NCBI RefSeq assembly: GCF_007971525.1
Contig: NZ_CP042437.1
Coordinates: 5,890,001 to 5,954,000, forward strand
Direction: 5' to 3'
DNA length: 64,000 nucleotides
DNA from: Mucilaginibacter ginsenosidivorax
GTDB lineage: Bacteria > Bacteroidota > Bacteroidia > Sphingobacteriales > Sphingobacteriaceae
Shown here: in pieces, positions 9,198 through 18,324 of the stretch
How positions within the stretch are numbered: position 1 is the first letter of the stretch
Layout: every line of letters begins with the position of its first letter
Position numbers and translations under genes: made by a program
The notes under the pieces: generated by a model
What the model was told of the DNA's origin: nothing
What the model saw: only the letters and a program-made list of their open reading frames with translations
Databases searched by the model: none

Positions 9198-9223
9198 TTC
9201 TATTCGGTAAAATCTGTTCTATT
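9198..9223 (+). promoter_or_regulatory. direct-repeat operator candidate upstream of the efflux operon
   Basis: TTCTATT occurs twice, at 9198-9204 and 9217-9223, a 19-base period close to two helix turns. AraC-type proteins often bind such direct repeats. The site lies between the ChrB-AraC gene and the efflux operon start (9282). The region is AT-rich, so chance is possible. Confidence 0.3.
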
Positions 9224-9281
9224 TTAAAGTGGTAAATTGCCATAGTATTGCGCCTACATTTACAGCACTGGATTTCCAGCT

Positions 9282-10679
9282 ATGAAATATCCCAATTTAC
9301 CCGCGTTTCCAAAAATCTGCATGCTTGCAGGTGTGCTTTTTTGTTTTTTACTTCCCAGGCAAACCTTGGGGCAGCAAAGTAAGCCCTATCTTGATTCCCT
9401 GCTGCATACTGCAACGGCTAATTATCCTTTGATAAAAGCAAAAAAGCTGCAAACCCAGGCACTGCAATACGCTGTAAAGTATAAGCAGAATGGTATTATT
9501 CCGTCGCTGAATGCATCGTACCAGGTAGATTATGCAACCGCCAACAACATCACCGGTATGGTTTATCCGCAATTTATTACACCCATCAGCGGGCCGCCAA
9601 GTAAGGGTAATGATTATAGCGGTGTGCCGGGGAGCGCAGCCTCGCTTAACCTACAATGGGAACCTATTACTTTTGGCCAGCGTGGCGCCGAGGTTGATTT
9701 GGCTAAGGGTAGATTGAAATACGGGCAGGCGGACGAGAACTTAACCCTGTTTCAGCACCAGGTAAATGTAATTGGCGCCTGGTTAAATTATTTGCTGGTT
9801 AGCGATCTGATTAAAGTTTACCGGTCAAATATTGATAAGGCAGCGTTTAACTTAAAACAGGCCCAAACCCTGGTGATAAGCGGTTTACGGCCAGGAACCG
9901 ATTCTTCGTCCTTTCAATCGGAATATACCCGGGCCCAAATGCAGCTAATTGCTTTTGAAAGGCAACAGGATTCTACATTGATAGCGCTTAAAGAACTTGT
10001 AGGTGGCCATTTACCCGCCGGCCTGGCGGTTGATACGTCACTTTTTAAAAAACTACCGGTAATTGCTTTAACCGATACAATAACAACCAACCACCCCGAA
10101 GTGCAATTGGGACAGGCCAACGTAAATGCCAATGAACTGGCGTTAAAATCATTAAAGCGAAGCATCCTGCCCAAATTAACCTTATGGAGCACCGGTTATG
10201 GCCGGGGATCGAGCATTGGTGCCGATGGTTCGGTAAACTCCGGCGACGGCTGGCGTTTTCAGCGGTATAATTATGGGGTGGGAGCACAAATTGCTTTTCC
10301 GATACTGGAAGTTTTCAGGCAGAGACCGCTTTGGAAACAACAGGAACTTATTACCGCATCAAGCCGTGAACAACTTTTGCAAACGGAATTGCACCTAAAT
10401 ACCCAAAAAGAAATTGCAGCCTCCAACTTTCAAAGGGCGCTGCAATCGGCACAACTTGCCCCGCAGCAATTACATTCTGCCGAGTATACCTACAAGGGCA
10501 TTCAATCAAGATATAAGTCGGGCCTTATTAATTATTATGATGTGATACAGGCACAACAATTATTATTTCAGTCGGCAGCCACAGTTAGCATCGCTTATTA
10601 CAGTGCATGGCGGGCATTATTAAATGAAGCGGCCTATAGCGGCAACCTGAACCTGTTTTTAAATCAATACGGCAAATGA
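9282..10679 (+). CDS. TolC family outer-membrane efflux protein
   Basis: The 465-residue protein has a signal peptide (cleavage near residue 30, TLGQQ) and two long alpha-helical repeats with TolC-family marks. These include LNLQWEPITFGQRGAEVDLA in the first half and QLHSAEYTYKGIQSRYKSGLINYYDVIQAQQ in the second. It would form the outer-membrane channel and periplasmic tunnel of a tripartite efflux pump. Its stop overlaps the RND start (ATGA at 10676-10679), which implies translational coupling. It is the first gene of the operon, downstream of the ChrB-AraC regulator. Confidence 0.9.
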   Translation: MKYPNLPAFPKICMLAGVLFCFLLPRQTLGQQSKPYLDSLLHTATANYPLIKAKKLQTQALQYAVKYKQNGIIPSLNASYQVDYATANNITGMVYPQFITPISGPPSKGNDYSGVPGSAASLNLQWEPITFGQRGAEVDLAKGRLKYGQADENLTLFQHQVNVIGAWLNYLLVSDLIKVYRSNIDKAAFNLKQAQTLVISGLRPGTDSSSFQSEYTRAQMQLIAFERQQDSTLIALKELVGGHLPAGLAVDTSLFKKLPVIALTDTITTNHPEVQLGQANVNANELALKSLKRSILPKLTLWSTGYGRGSSIGADGSVNSGDGWRFQRYNYGVGAQIAFPILEVFRQRPLWKQQELITASSREQLLQTELHLNTQKEIAASNFQRALQSAQLAPQQLHSAEYTYKGIQSRYKSGLINYYDVIQAQQLLFQSAATVSIAYYSAWRALLNEAAYSGNLNLFLNQYGK

Positions 10680-13600
10680 ACATTATCCAGTTTTTATACG
10701 CCTCATTAAGAAAGCCGGTCACCATTGTTGTAGCCGTTATTGCCATCGTTTTTTTTGCAGTGGTATCTATACGTACCATGCCGGTAGATATTTTCCCGAA
10801 GCTGGGTACCCCCACCATTTACGTGGCGCAAACTTATGGCGGGCTATCTGCCGAGCAGATTGAAGGTTTTGTAACCTCCTACTATGAATACCACTTTTTG
10901 TATGTAACCGGCATTAAATCTGTCGAAAGCAAAACCATCCAGGGGGTTACTTTATTAAAATTGAATTTTTACGAAGGCACCGATATGGGGCAGGCCACCG
11001 GCGAAGTTGTATCAATGGTGAACCGCGCAAGGGCATTTATGCCGCCGGGTACCGTATCGCCCTTTGTAACCCGTTTTGATGGGGGCAGTGTGGCGGTCGG
11101 CCAGCTGGTTTTCAGCAGCCCCACCAGGTCATTGGGCGAGGTATCAGATCTGGCTTTATTTAAGGTGCGGCCCATGTTCTCCACCCTGCCAGGTGTTTCG
11201 GCCCCGCCGCCGTTTGGCGGTAACCAGCGTTCGGTATTGATTAAAGCAGATCCGAATAAATTGCGTAGTTACGGTGTCAGCCCCGAAGAACTGGTAACAG
11301 CAATTGCCAAAGGGAACACTATCCTGCCAGCAGGCAACCTGCGTGTGGGCGACCAGATGCTCATTGCCCCCCAAAATACCGTGGTAGATAATATCCAGGA
11401 CCTGGGTAATATCCCGGTAAAAACGGGCAGTGGCCCGGCTGTGTATGTACATGACCTGGCGCAGGTGGACAATGGAGCTGATATTACAGCAGGTTATGCG
11501 TTAATTAATGGCAAACGTTCGGTTTATATTCCGGTAACCAAAAGGGCCGATGCCTCTACCTGGGATGTGGTTCAAAAAGTGAAGGCTGCTTTGCCGGATA
11601 TGCAGGCCGCCATACCCCCTGATATTAAAGTAAGCTATGAGTTTGACCAATCGGGCTATGTTATCAATTCATTGAAAAGCTTAATAACGGAAGGCATCCT
11701 GGGCGCTTTGCTCACCGGCCTCATGGTATTGTTATTCCTGCGCGACTGGCGCGGTTCGCTCATCGTGGTTTTAACTATCCCGCTGGCATTGCTGTCGGCA
11801 GTTATCTGCCTCAAACTTTTTGGGCAATCCATCAATATCATGACCCTTGGCGGCCTGGCACTGGCCATAGGTATTTTGGTAGATGAAGCCACCGTAACGA
11901 TAGAAAATATACACCATCACCAGGAAAAGGGCGAACTGAAGGGACGGGCCATTTTAGAAGCTTGTAAAGAAATTGCTTTGCCTAAATTGTTAATCCTCCT
12001 TTGTATCCTGGCGGTATTCTTCCCGGCTTTCTTTATGTCGGGCATTCCTAAAGCCATGTTCCTGCCGCTTTCGCTGGCTGTTGGTTTTGCCATGATCGCC
12101 TCCTTCCTGTTGTCGCAATCTTTTGTGCCGGTTGTTGCCAATTGGTTGTTTAAAGACCAGCCGGCCGAAACCGCAAAAGAAGGCAAGCGCATGGCCCGTT
12201 TTAAAGAACGACATGGAAGGCTGATTAACCGGCTTTCGCCGGGCCGAAACATCCTGATACCCGTTTACCTCATACTTTCATTTAGCCTGGTGGCGCTGCT
12301 TTTTTTAACAGTAGGTAAAGAGTTATTTCCCAAGGTTGATGCCGGGCAGTTCCAGGTTAGGCTGAGGTTGCCCGAAGGAACGCGTATTGAACGGACGGAA
12401 GCAAAAACAAAACAATTGCTGCACCTGGTTGATAGTCTGTCGGGCGGTAATAAAATTGCCATTTCATCGGCCTATGTTGGCCTGGTGGGCTCAAGTTACC
12501 CGGTTAGCGTTATCCATCTGTGGACGAGCGGGCCCGAAGAGGCACTGCTAAAGGTTAAATTTATATCAGGTTCGGGAATTAAACTGGACGATTTCAGGGA
12601 AAAAGTACGCCAGGAGGTAAGTGAGCAAATGCCCGGAGCGCATGTTTCTTTTGAACCTGCCGATTTAGTGGGTCAGGTGATGAGCCAGGGAACGGGTACC
12701 CCTATACAGGTACAGGTTTTAGGTAAAAGCCTGGCACAGGACCGCCAGTTTGGGAAAAAGATTATTGAACGTTTGAAAACCCTGCCTTACCTGCGCGATG
12801 TGGCTTATAGCGCCCCGCAAGGTTACCCGGCCATGAAAATTGAATTTGACCGGGTAAAGCTGGGCCAGTTAGGCCTTACTGTTGAGGATGCCGGGAAATC
12901 GCTGGCTGCGGCAACTTCATCCAGCCGTTTTACGCAGCCCAATTATTGGGTTGATAAAGCCGCCGGGACAGCCTACCAGGTACAGGTGCAGATACCTGAG
13001 TTGGTGATGAATGATCCTGCACAGGTGGATAATATTTTGTTGAGCTCCAATAACGGTAAGCAGGTTTATATGCGCGATGTAGCAACCTGGAAAATGGGCA
13101 ATACCGAAGGCGAATTTGACCGCTTAAATCAAAAACGCTTTATTACCATTACCGCCAATTTGCAAGGCAAAGCGCTGGGTCCGGCCATTAACGATATCGA
13201 TAAGATCATTAATGAAACCGGCAAACTGCCCGAGGGCATGAAGATACAGCAGCCGGGCCAGGCCGAAGTTTTTTTACAAACTTTCCAGGAGTTGCAGAAC
13301 GGTATTTTGCTGGCTATTGTGGTGATTTTCCTGTTGTTAGCGGTAAATTTTCAGTCGTTCCGGTTATCGCTGGTCATTATCTCGGTTATTCCGGGGATTT
13401 TAGCCGGGAGCCTGCTGTTGTTATGGATTTGTGGTAAAACACTGAATATACAATCTTATATGGGCTGTATTATGGCCGTGGGGGTGGCTGTTGCCAATGC
13501 CATCCTGTTTGTGACGCAGGCAGAAAAATATAGAAGTGAAAAATTACAGGAGCCCTATTTGCAGGGAATTAAAGATAGGATAAGACCCATCCTGATGACC

Positions 13601-13839
13601 AGCTTAGCGATGATTGCCGGAATGGTGCCAATGGCATTAGGCTTAGGCGAGGGGGGGGGCAAACATCGCCCTTAGGCACAGCCGTGATAGGCGGCCTTAT
13701 CTTTTCCATCGTCTCCAGCCTGGTTATTTTACCGTTAATATACCAGTTTTCCATCGGCAACCGGCCTGTACCTGTTATCTCTTTAGATCCGGATGATCCG
13801 CAAAGCAAATATCAATCCTTAACCGAAAATCAATCATGA
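10676..13839 (+). CDS. RND efflux permease, frameshifted in a G9 tract
   Basis: This is the inner-membrane proton-driven pump of the tripartite system. The N-terminal helix and VSIRTMPVDIFPK are followed by two periplasmic porter repeats and 12 predicted transmembrane helices. Transmembrane helix 4 has D403-E404 (ILVDEATVTIEN), close to the acidic proton-relay pair of RND pumps. As sequenced, the frame ends at 13675 after 999 residues, just past a run of nine G (13651-13659). Adding one G gives GEGGGQTSPLGTAVIGG, the normal family sequence. It then runs to a stop at 13837-13839, about 1,054 residues, which overlaps the adaptor start. Either the tract is a sequencing error or the gene is shifted or phase-variable. 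Confidence 0.88.
13651..13659 (+). repeat. nine-G homopolymer inside the RND gene
   Basis: Nine consecutive G lie in the codons for a glycine-rich loop just before the last two transmembrane helices. Ten G (or seven) would keep the pump frame open; nine closes it 16 bases later. Runs of this length are prone to slippage and also to base-calling error. Confidence 0.8.
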
Positions 13840-14921
13840 AAGTTATAAAATATATATTCATAATCCCGGCTTGCTTGCTGTCGGCTTGCGGGGGTAATCC
13901 GGTTGAAAAAACAACGCCGCAGGGCCTGCCAGAGAAGCCGGTGGTTAAACTGTTAACGCTGAAACCGGAACCCATTACCAACAAACTGAACCTCACCGGG
14001 GAAATTATTCCTTTCGATCGCGCCAATATTTATGCCCGCACACCGGGCTATGTAAAAGAGGTCAAAGTTGATATAGGCTCAAAAGTTACCAAAGGCCAGG
14101 TTTTATGCATCCTTGATGCTCCTGAATTGAAAGCTGCACAGGCACAAAGCCAAAGTAACAGCATGGGCACCCGGTCTAAATATGAATCCAGCAAATCAAC
14201 TTATTTAAGGTTATTAAAAGCTGCGCAAACGCCCGGCGCCGTTGCTGATAACGAACTGGAGATTGCGCGCAACCAAATGCGGACGGATAGTGCCGTATAC
14301 CAGGCTTCCCGTTCGGCTACCCAGGCCAATAAAGCGATAGAAGATTACCTGGTGATCCGGTCGCCTTTTAACGGTGTGGTTACCGCCAGGAACATATTTA
14401 AAGGAGATTTTGTAGATAATACCGGTAAAACGCTGCTGTTTCGTGTAGAAGACAACTCGTCGTTAAGGGTTGATGTGGCCGTGCCCGAGGCATATAATTC
14501 CACCACGCTAAAAGATAACGAAGCATGTTTTACCGTATCGGCCAATCCGGGCCAGGTGTTTAAAGCCAAACTGGCACGTAAATCAGATGCCATTGATCCT
14601 CAAACCCGCAGCGAAACCTGGGAGCTTACCTTCCCGAATACTAACGGTTTACTAAAACCCGGCATGTTCGCCCAAATAGTATTGCCGGTCAGCCGTCCCA
14701 AAGAGGGCTTCCTGGTGCCGTTTAAAGCAGTGGTATCTACCCAGGAACGAAAGTTTGTGATCAGGGTAGTAAACGGAAAAACCCAATGGGTAGATGTAAA
14801 AACCGGTTTCACAGGCAAGGAAAAAACAGAGATAGCCGGCGATTTGAAACCCGGCGACCAACTGGTGGCGCAGGCTAATGAGGAACTGAAAGAAGGCACA
14901 ACCGTGCAGGTGAAGCAATAG
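13836..14921 (+). CDS. RND efflux periplasmic adaptor, lipoprotein
   Basis: The 361-residue membrane-fusion protein has a lipoprotein signal with lipobox LSAC (cysteine about residue 19). A beta-barrel/lipoyl segment (PGYVKEVKVDIGSKVTKGQVL), a helical hairpin, the second lipoyl half (DYLVIRSPFNGVVTARNI) and a C-terminal barrel follow. It links the inner-membrane RND pump to the TolC channel. Its ATG overlaps the stop of the restored RND frame (ATGA at 13836-13839), which supports the view that the RND gene should read through. It ends the operon and meets a convergent gene 40 bases on. Confidence 0.9.
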   Translation: MKVIKYIFIIPACLLSACGGNPVEKTTPQGLPEKPVVKLLTLKPEPITNKLNLTGEIIPFDRANIYARTPGYVKEVKVDIGSKVTKGQVLCILDAPELKAAQAQSQSNSMGTRSKYESSKSTYLRLLKAAQTPGAVADNELEIARNQMRTDSAVYQASRSATQANKAIEDYLVIRSPFNGVVTARNIFKGDFVDNTGKTLLFRVEDNSSLRVDVAVPEAYNSTTLKDNEACFTVSANPGQVFKAKLARKSDAIDPQTRSETWELTFPNTNGLLKPGMFAQIVLPVSRPKEGFLVPFKAVVSTQERKFVIRVVNGKTQWVDVKTGFTGKEKTEIAGDLKPGDQLVAQANEELKEGTTVQVKQ

Positions 14922-14961
14922 TTAAAAATGTAGTTCCTGAGTAGCAATTTACGTTCAGTGA

Positions 14962-16122
14962 TTAAGGCTTGCTAACTTTATACAAGGCTTTTTTCAGTCG
15001 CGCGTCGGCATAAAAAATATCTTTATAGGTAACCAGTTGCCCGTTGCGGATATCGCAGGTGAGGTAAGTTAGCGATACCGGCAAGGGCTGTTTTTTGCCG
15101 ATGTTTGATAACTGTGCGGCAAGTTTGGCCCCGCGCGAAACGGTAACCGGTATAGCGGTGGTATCCTGCCTGGTATGGTTAACAACCGGGTTTATGGTTA
15201 ACTCTCCCGGCTTTTGATATGCAGGCTTGCTTATCTGTAAAAAAATCTGCCCTTTATTGGTGGTGATATTTATAGCCGAATAATCCAGGCCTGCTGCCAA
15301 CAGATCCATGCCCGGCTTGTCTATTTTTATTTTAAAGTATTGATCGCCTGTTTTGGTATGTACAGTTAATATGCCTGAAGGGATATTGATATCTACAGAT
15401 GTTTTTTTCCTGGTGCTGTACCAGCGCAGGCGCTCCATATTGATGGCTACGCGTTGCACGTCGGCTACGCTAAATTCGTAACAATCCAGTTCATATAGCC
15501 CTTTCATCAAATACATTTGGTGCTTTAATGAGGCGTAAGCTTTGGTTTGAGGTTGCACTTTGCTAATCTCTTTTTCAAATTGCTGGCTTTTAAGGGCGTT
15601 AATCAGCACCTTTTCGGCATTAAATCCGTTTTTAATTCCCGAGTCGATTTTTGCAGCAGGGTAATTCGGGTTAAGCCGGCCATAATGCAGGTTGTTTTCA
15701 AAAGTAAGTATGGCATCGGTTAACAGGATGTCGAACACTGCTTTTTGACTGTTGCTAACGGGGCTTGAGCTTGATCTGAGTAACTTCAGCTTATCATATA
15801 ATAACTGATCGGGATGATAATCGGCATGTTTTAGCCCGTACGTAACTACACAATCAAGCAGCAACATAGCATCGGTAGCATGAGTTTTAACGGTGTCGGG
15901 CGCTATCCAAGCCAGCCTGAAGCCTGTTTGCCGGTAAAAGCGTTGAACACTGTTGGGGAAATATAATTCTTTGCGGTGTACCGCCAATTGGTTTTTTACA
16001 GAGGCTGCTATAGATGTATCTTTGGCGGTGATATGTGCAGTTGCGTTTGCCACAACGCCCAATAGCACTAATAAAGACATTATAGCTGCCGAAAAGTAAA
16101 ATGAGCATTTGTATCTCTGCAT
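14962..16122 (-). CDS. L,D-transpeptidase-like protein lacking the catalytic core
   Basis: The 386-residue protein has an N-terminal membrane or signal segment (about 12-29). A scaffold region like that of YcbB/LdtD enzymes follows: FYRQTGFRLAWI, YGLKHADYHPDQL, LTDAILTFENNLHYGRL and MERLRWYS. After the usual NIP segment, about 140 residues remain. They keep the end of the YkuD region (PVSLTYLTCDIRNGQLVTYKDIFYADARLKKAL) but contain no SHGCIR-type motif. The only cysteines are elsewhere, so peptidoglycan cross-linking activity is not expected. It may be a non-catalytic wall-binding relative or a degenerate copy. It appears to be a single gene. Confidence 0.7.
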   Translation of the reverse strand: MQRYKCSFYFSAAIMSLLVLLGVVANATAHITAKDTSIAASVKNQLAVHRKELYFPNSVQRFYRQTGFRLAWIAPDTVKTHATDAMLLLDCVVTYGLKHADYHPDQLLYDKLKLLRSSSSPVSNSQKAVFDILLTDAILTFENNLHYGRLNPNYPAAKIDSGIKNGFNAEKVLINALKSQQFEKEISKVQPQTKAYASLKHQMYLMKGLYELDCYEFSVADVQRVAINMERLRWYSTRKKTSVDINIPSGILTVHTKTGDQYFKIKIDKPGMDLLAAGLDYSAINITTNKGQIFLQISKPAYQKPGELTINPVVNHTRQDTTAIPVTVSRGAKLAAQLSNIGKKQPLPVSLTYLTCDIRNGQLVTYKDIFYADARLKKALYKVSKP

Positions 16123-16250
16123 CTTTAATTGGTATTAGCCTTACAAAGGTCTGGATAAACTGCACCACTGTTAGTGATGGCTGTCATCGCGAAAACTGAT
16201 ATAGCGCACAAATACAATATCAATTTGATAACTAATATACAGATACCCGA

Positions 16251-17903
16251 TTACACCTTATACATTTTCTCATAATATTCGTTGGCAAGCCGACCTGCTT
16301 CAAATGCGGGTACCACATCCGCGGCAGCCTGTTTAAGTATCCCTAACCACTTGCCCGGATTGTCGTAATACATGGGCAATACCGTTTTTTCCAGCATATC
16401 CATCAGGTTTTTGTTTTCCTGGCTGTCTTTTTCCTGTACCTGCAGTTGGTTGGATGCAGGCTGAATTACGAAACAGTTTTTTTGATCGTTCGCAAACTCA
16501 GGTACCCAGCCATCCGGGATGGATAGGTTAATACTACCATTCATGGCTGCAGTCATGCCGCTGGTGCCCGATGCCTCGCGGTACATCCGGGGATTGTTGA
16601 GCCACACATCTGACCCTTTTTTTAACAAAGCTGATAAATGCAGTTCATAACCGGTAAGCACGGCGCAATTGGCAAATGGGCGGGCACGCCCCATGATGTG
16701 GTTAAACAAGGCGATAGAACTTTCATCCTCCGGGTACGGTTTGCCGGCCCAGATAAATTGAACGGGGTATCTGGTATTACTTACGATGGTCAAAAATCTA
16801 TCCCAGTCCTGCATCACCAGGTCGGCACGTTTATATCCCGCAAAGCGCCGCGCCCACACAATGGTAAGCACGTTGGGATTAAAAAGTTTGCCGCACTGGT
16901 TTGCCACTACGCTAAACAACTTAAGCTTCATCGCTTTTTTACGGGCAATTATGGCTTCGTCATCATGAGTAGCAATGGCGTCATCTAAAGCAGCATCCCG
17001 CCAATAGGTTTTATTTTGAGCATTGGTGATGGATATAATTTCGCAAACACCTGCATTATTGCCCCACATTTGTCGCGCTACCTCGCCGTGAAGTTTAGAT
17101 ACGCCATTTGCCTTACGCGAAAATTTAAGAGCTGCAAGGGTGTAGTTAAAATTTTCGCCATCCATCCCCAGTAATGATTTTACCTCGTGCTCCTGCAAAT
17201 GATAAAAAAACGACATCTCTTTTAGCAATCCGTAGCTATGCGCTTCGTTACCGGCCATTTCGGGTGTATGGGTGGTAAAAACCACCAGTTTCTTTACTTC
17301 CTCCAGGCTTTTATATTTGGCGTACAGGTAAAAGTTTAACGATACGGAATGCCCTTCGTTCATGTGGTAAACATCCGGTTCAAAGTTTAAAATATCCAGC
17401 AGCATAGCGCCGCCAATACCTAAAACAATGGTTTGCGCTATCCGGGTTGCCTCGTTTGAATCATATAATATATGGGTGATCGACTTTGATAACTCATCGT
17501 TTTCCGGGATATCGGTGCTCAATAAAAATATGGGGGCGGTACCAAATGTCTCCGATTTTAATAACCAGGCTTTAACATGTACAGGAGCATCATGCACCTG
17601 TACGGTAAAAACTATACCTGTATCCTGTAAAAAGGAATATTGCTTTTCAATAAATTCCGGCTTCATAAAGCCGTTGCTGTCCCTAATCTGGTCATAATAA
17701 CCGTATTTCCACAGCATACCTATGCCTACCAGGTTTTGCTTCAGCTCGTAAGCGCTCCTTAAATGCGAACCGGACAAAAAGCCCAATCCGCCACTATAGA
17801 TCTTTAAGGCCTGGTCAACTGCAAATTCCATCGAAAAATAGGCGACTGGTTTGCTATATTTCTGATCCGGCTCGTAGCCAAATATTTCTTGTTTACTCAG
17901 CAT
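16251..17903 (-). CDS. glgP: alpha-glucan phosphorylase (GT35)
   Basis: The 550-residue protein is of the short alpha-glucan phosphorylase type. Recognisable segments are YFSMEFAVDQALKIYSGGLG near the N-terminus, HMNEGH, the phosphate/PLP-region segment WARRFAGYKR, and EASGTSGMTAAMNGS with the following PDGW. It would release glucose-1-phosphate from alpha-1,4-glucan in the cytoplasm with pyridoxal phosphate as cofactor. It is shorter than the 800-residue classical enzymes, which is normal for this subfamily. It lies one base downstream of the unknown 139-residue gene and is part of the phosphoketolase gene row. This suggests that glucan breakdown feeds that pathway. Confidence 0.88.
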   Translation of the reverse strand: MLSKQEIFGYEPDQKYSKPVAYFSMEFAVDQALKIYSGGLGFLSGSHLRSAYELKQNLVGIGMLWKYGYYDQIRDSNGFMKPEFIEKQYSFLQDTGIVFTVQVHDAPVHVKAWLLKSETFGTAPIFLLSTDIPENDELSKSITHILYDSNEATRIAQTIVLGIGGAMLLDILNFEPDVYHMNEGHSVSLNFYLYAKYKSLEEVKKLVVFTTHTPEMAGNEAHSYGLLKEMSFFYHLQEHEVKSLLGMDGENFNYTLAALKFSRKANGVSKLHGEVARQMWGNNAGVCEIISITNAQNKTYWRDAALDDAIATHDDEAIIARKKAMKLKLFSVVANQCGKLFNPNVLTIVWARRFAGYKRADLVMQDWDRFLTIVSNTRYPVQFIWAGKPYPEDESSIALFNHIMGRARPFANCAVLTGYELHLSALLKKGSDVWLNNPRMYREASGTSGMTAAMNGSINLSIPDGWVPEFANDQKNCFVIQPASNQLQVQEKDSQENKNLMDMLEKTVLPMYYDNPGKWLGILKQAAADVVPAFEAGRLANEYYEKMYKV

Positions 17904-17904
17904 A

Positions 17905-18324
17905 TTAAGGCTTAATCCTGTACGGTGTCCATTTAAAATATCTATCCTCTGTTATTTCCTGTTCAACCAATTGGATGTTGGCATCAACAAGGTTTACATG
18001 CAAATCCTCATAATGGTCTATCCGGTATTGCAACAATGCATCCTTGCCTGTCTCGCCCTGATCAATCAACGCCTCGATGCATGCCAGCGCACCTTCTTTT
18101 GCTTTTTCCATGGCTTTTACCAAATCGGTAGTTTGATAATATTGCTCGTAACCTGGCTGTAAAGTATAAGCGGCATGGTCTCGTGCTATCAATCGCCTAT
18201 TATTTGGTTTAAAATCATTTGCAGGTATTATTTTTATACCGGTGTCATTTTTATCAACGCGATAGCTGCGGTAATAAGTATGCATATCGGGCTTAACGGT
18301 TATCTCTTGCATTATTGTTTCCAT
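17905..18324 (-). CDS. unknown protein between phosphoketolase and glucan phosphorylase
   Basis: The protein is 139 residues if the ATG at 18324 is used. An internal ATG at 18312 overlaps the phosphoketolase stop as TAATG and would give 135 residues with tight coupling. It has no signal peptide, membrane helix or recognised motif. It is polar, with a helical middle (TTDLVKAMEKAKEGALACIEALIDQ) and a C-terminal end rich in aromatic residues. It is sandwiched with almost no gap between xfp and glgP. A role linked to sugar phosphate or glucan metabolism is inferred only from that position. It may be a lineage-restricted regulator or accessory subunit. Confidence 0.7.
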   Translation of the reverse strand: METIMQEITVKPDMHTYYRSYRVDKNDTGIKIIPANDFKPNNRRLIARDHAAYTLQPGYEQYYQTTDLVKAMEKAKEGALACIEALIDQGETGKDALLQYRIDHYEDLHVNLVDANIQLVEQEITEDRYFKWTPYRIKP

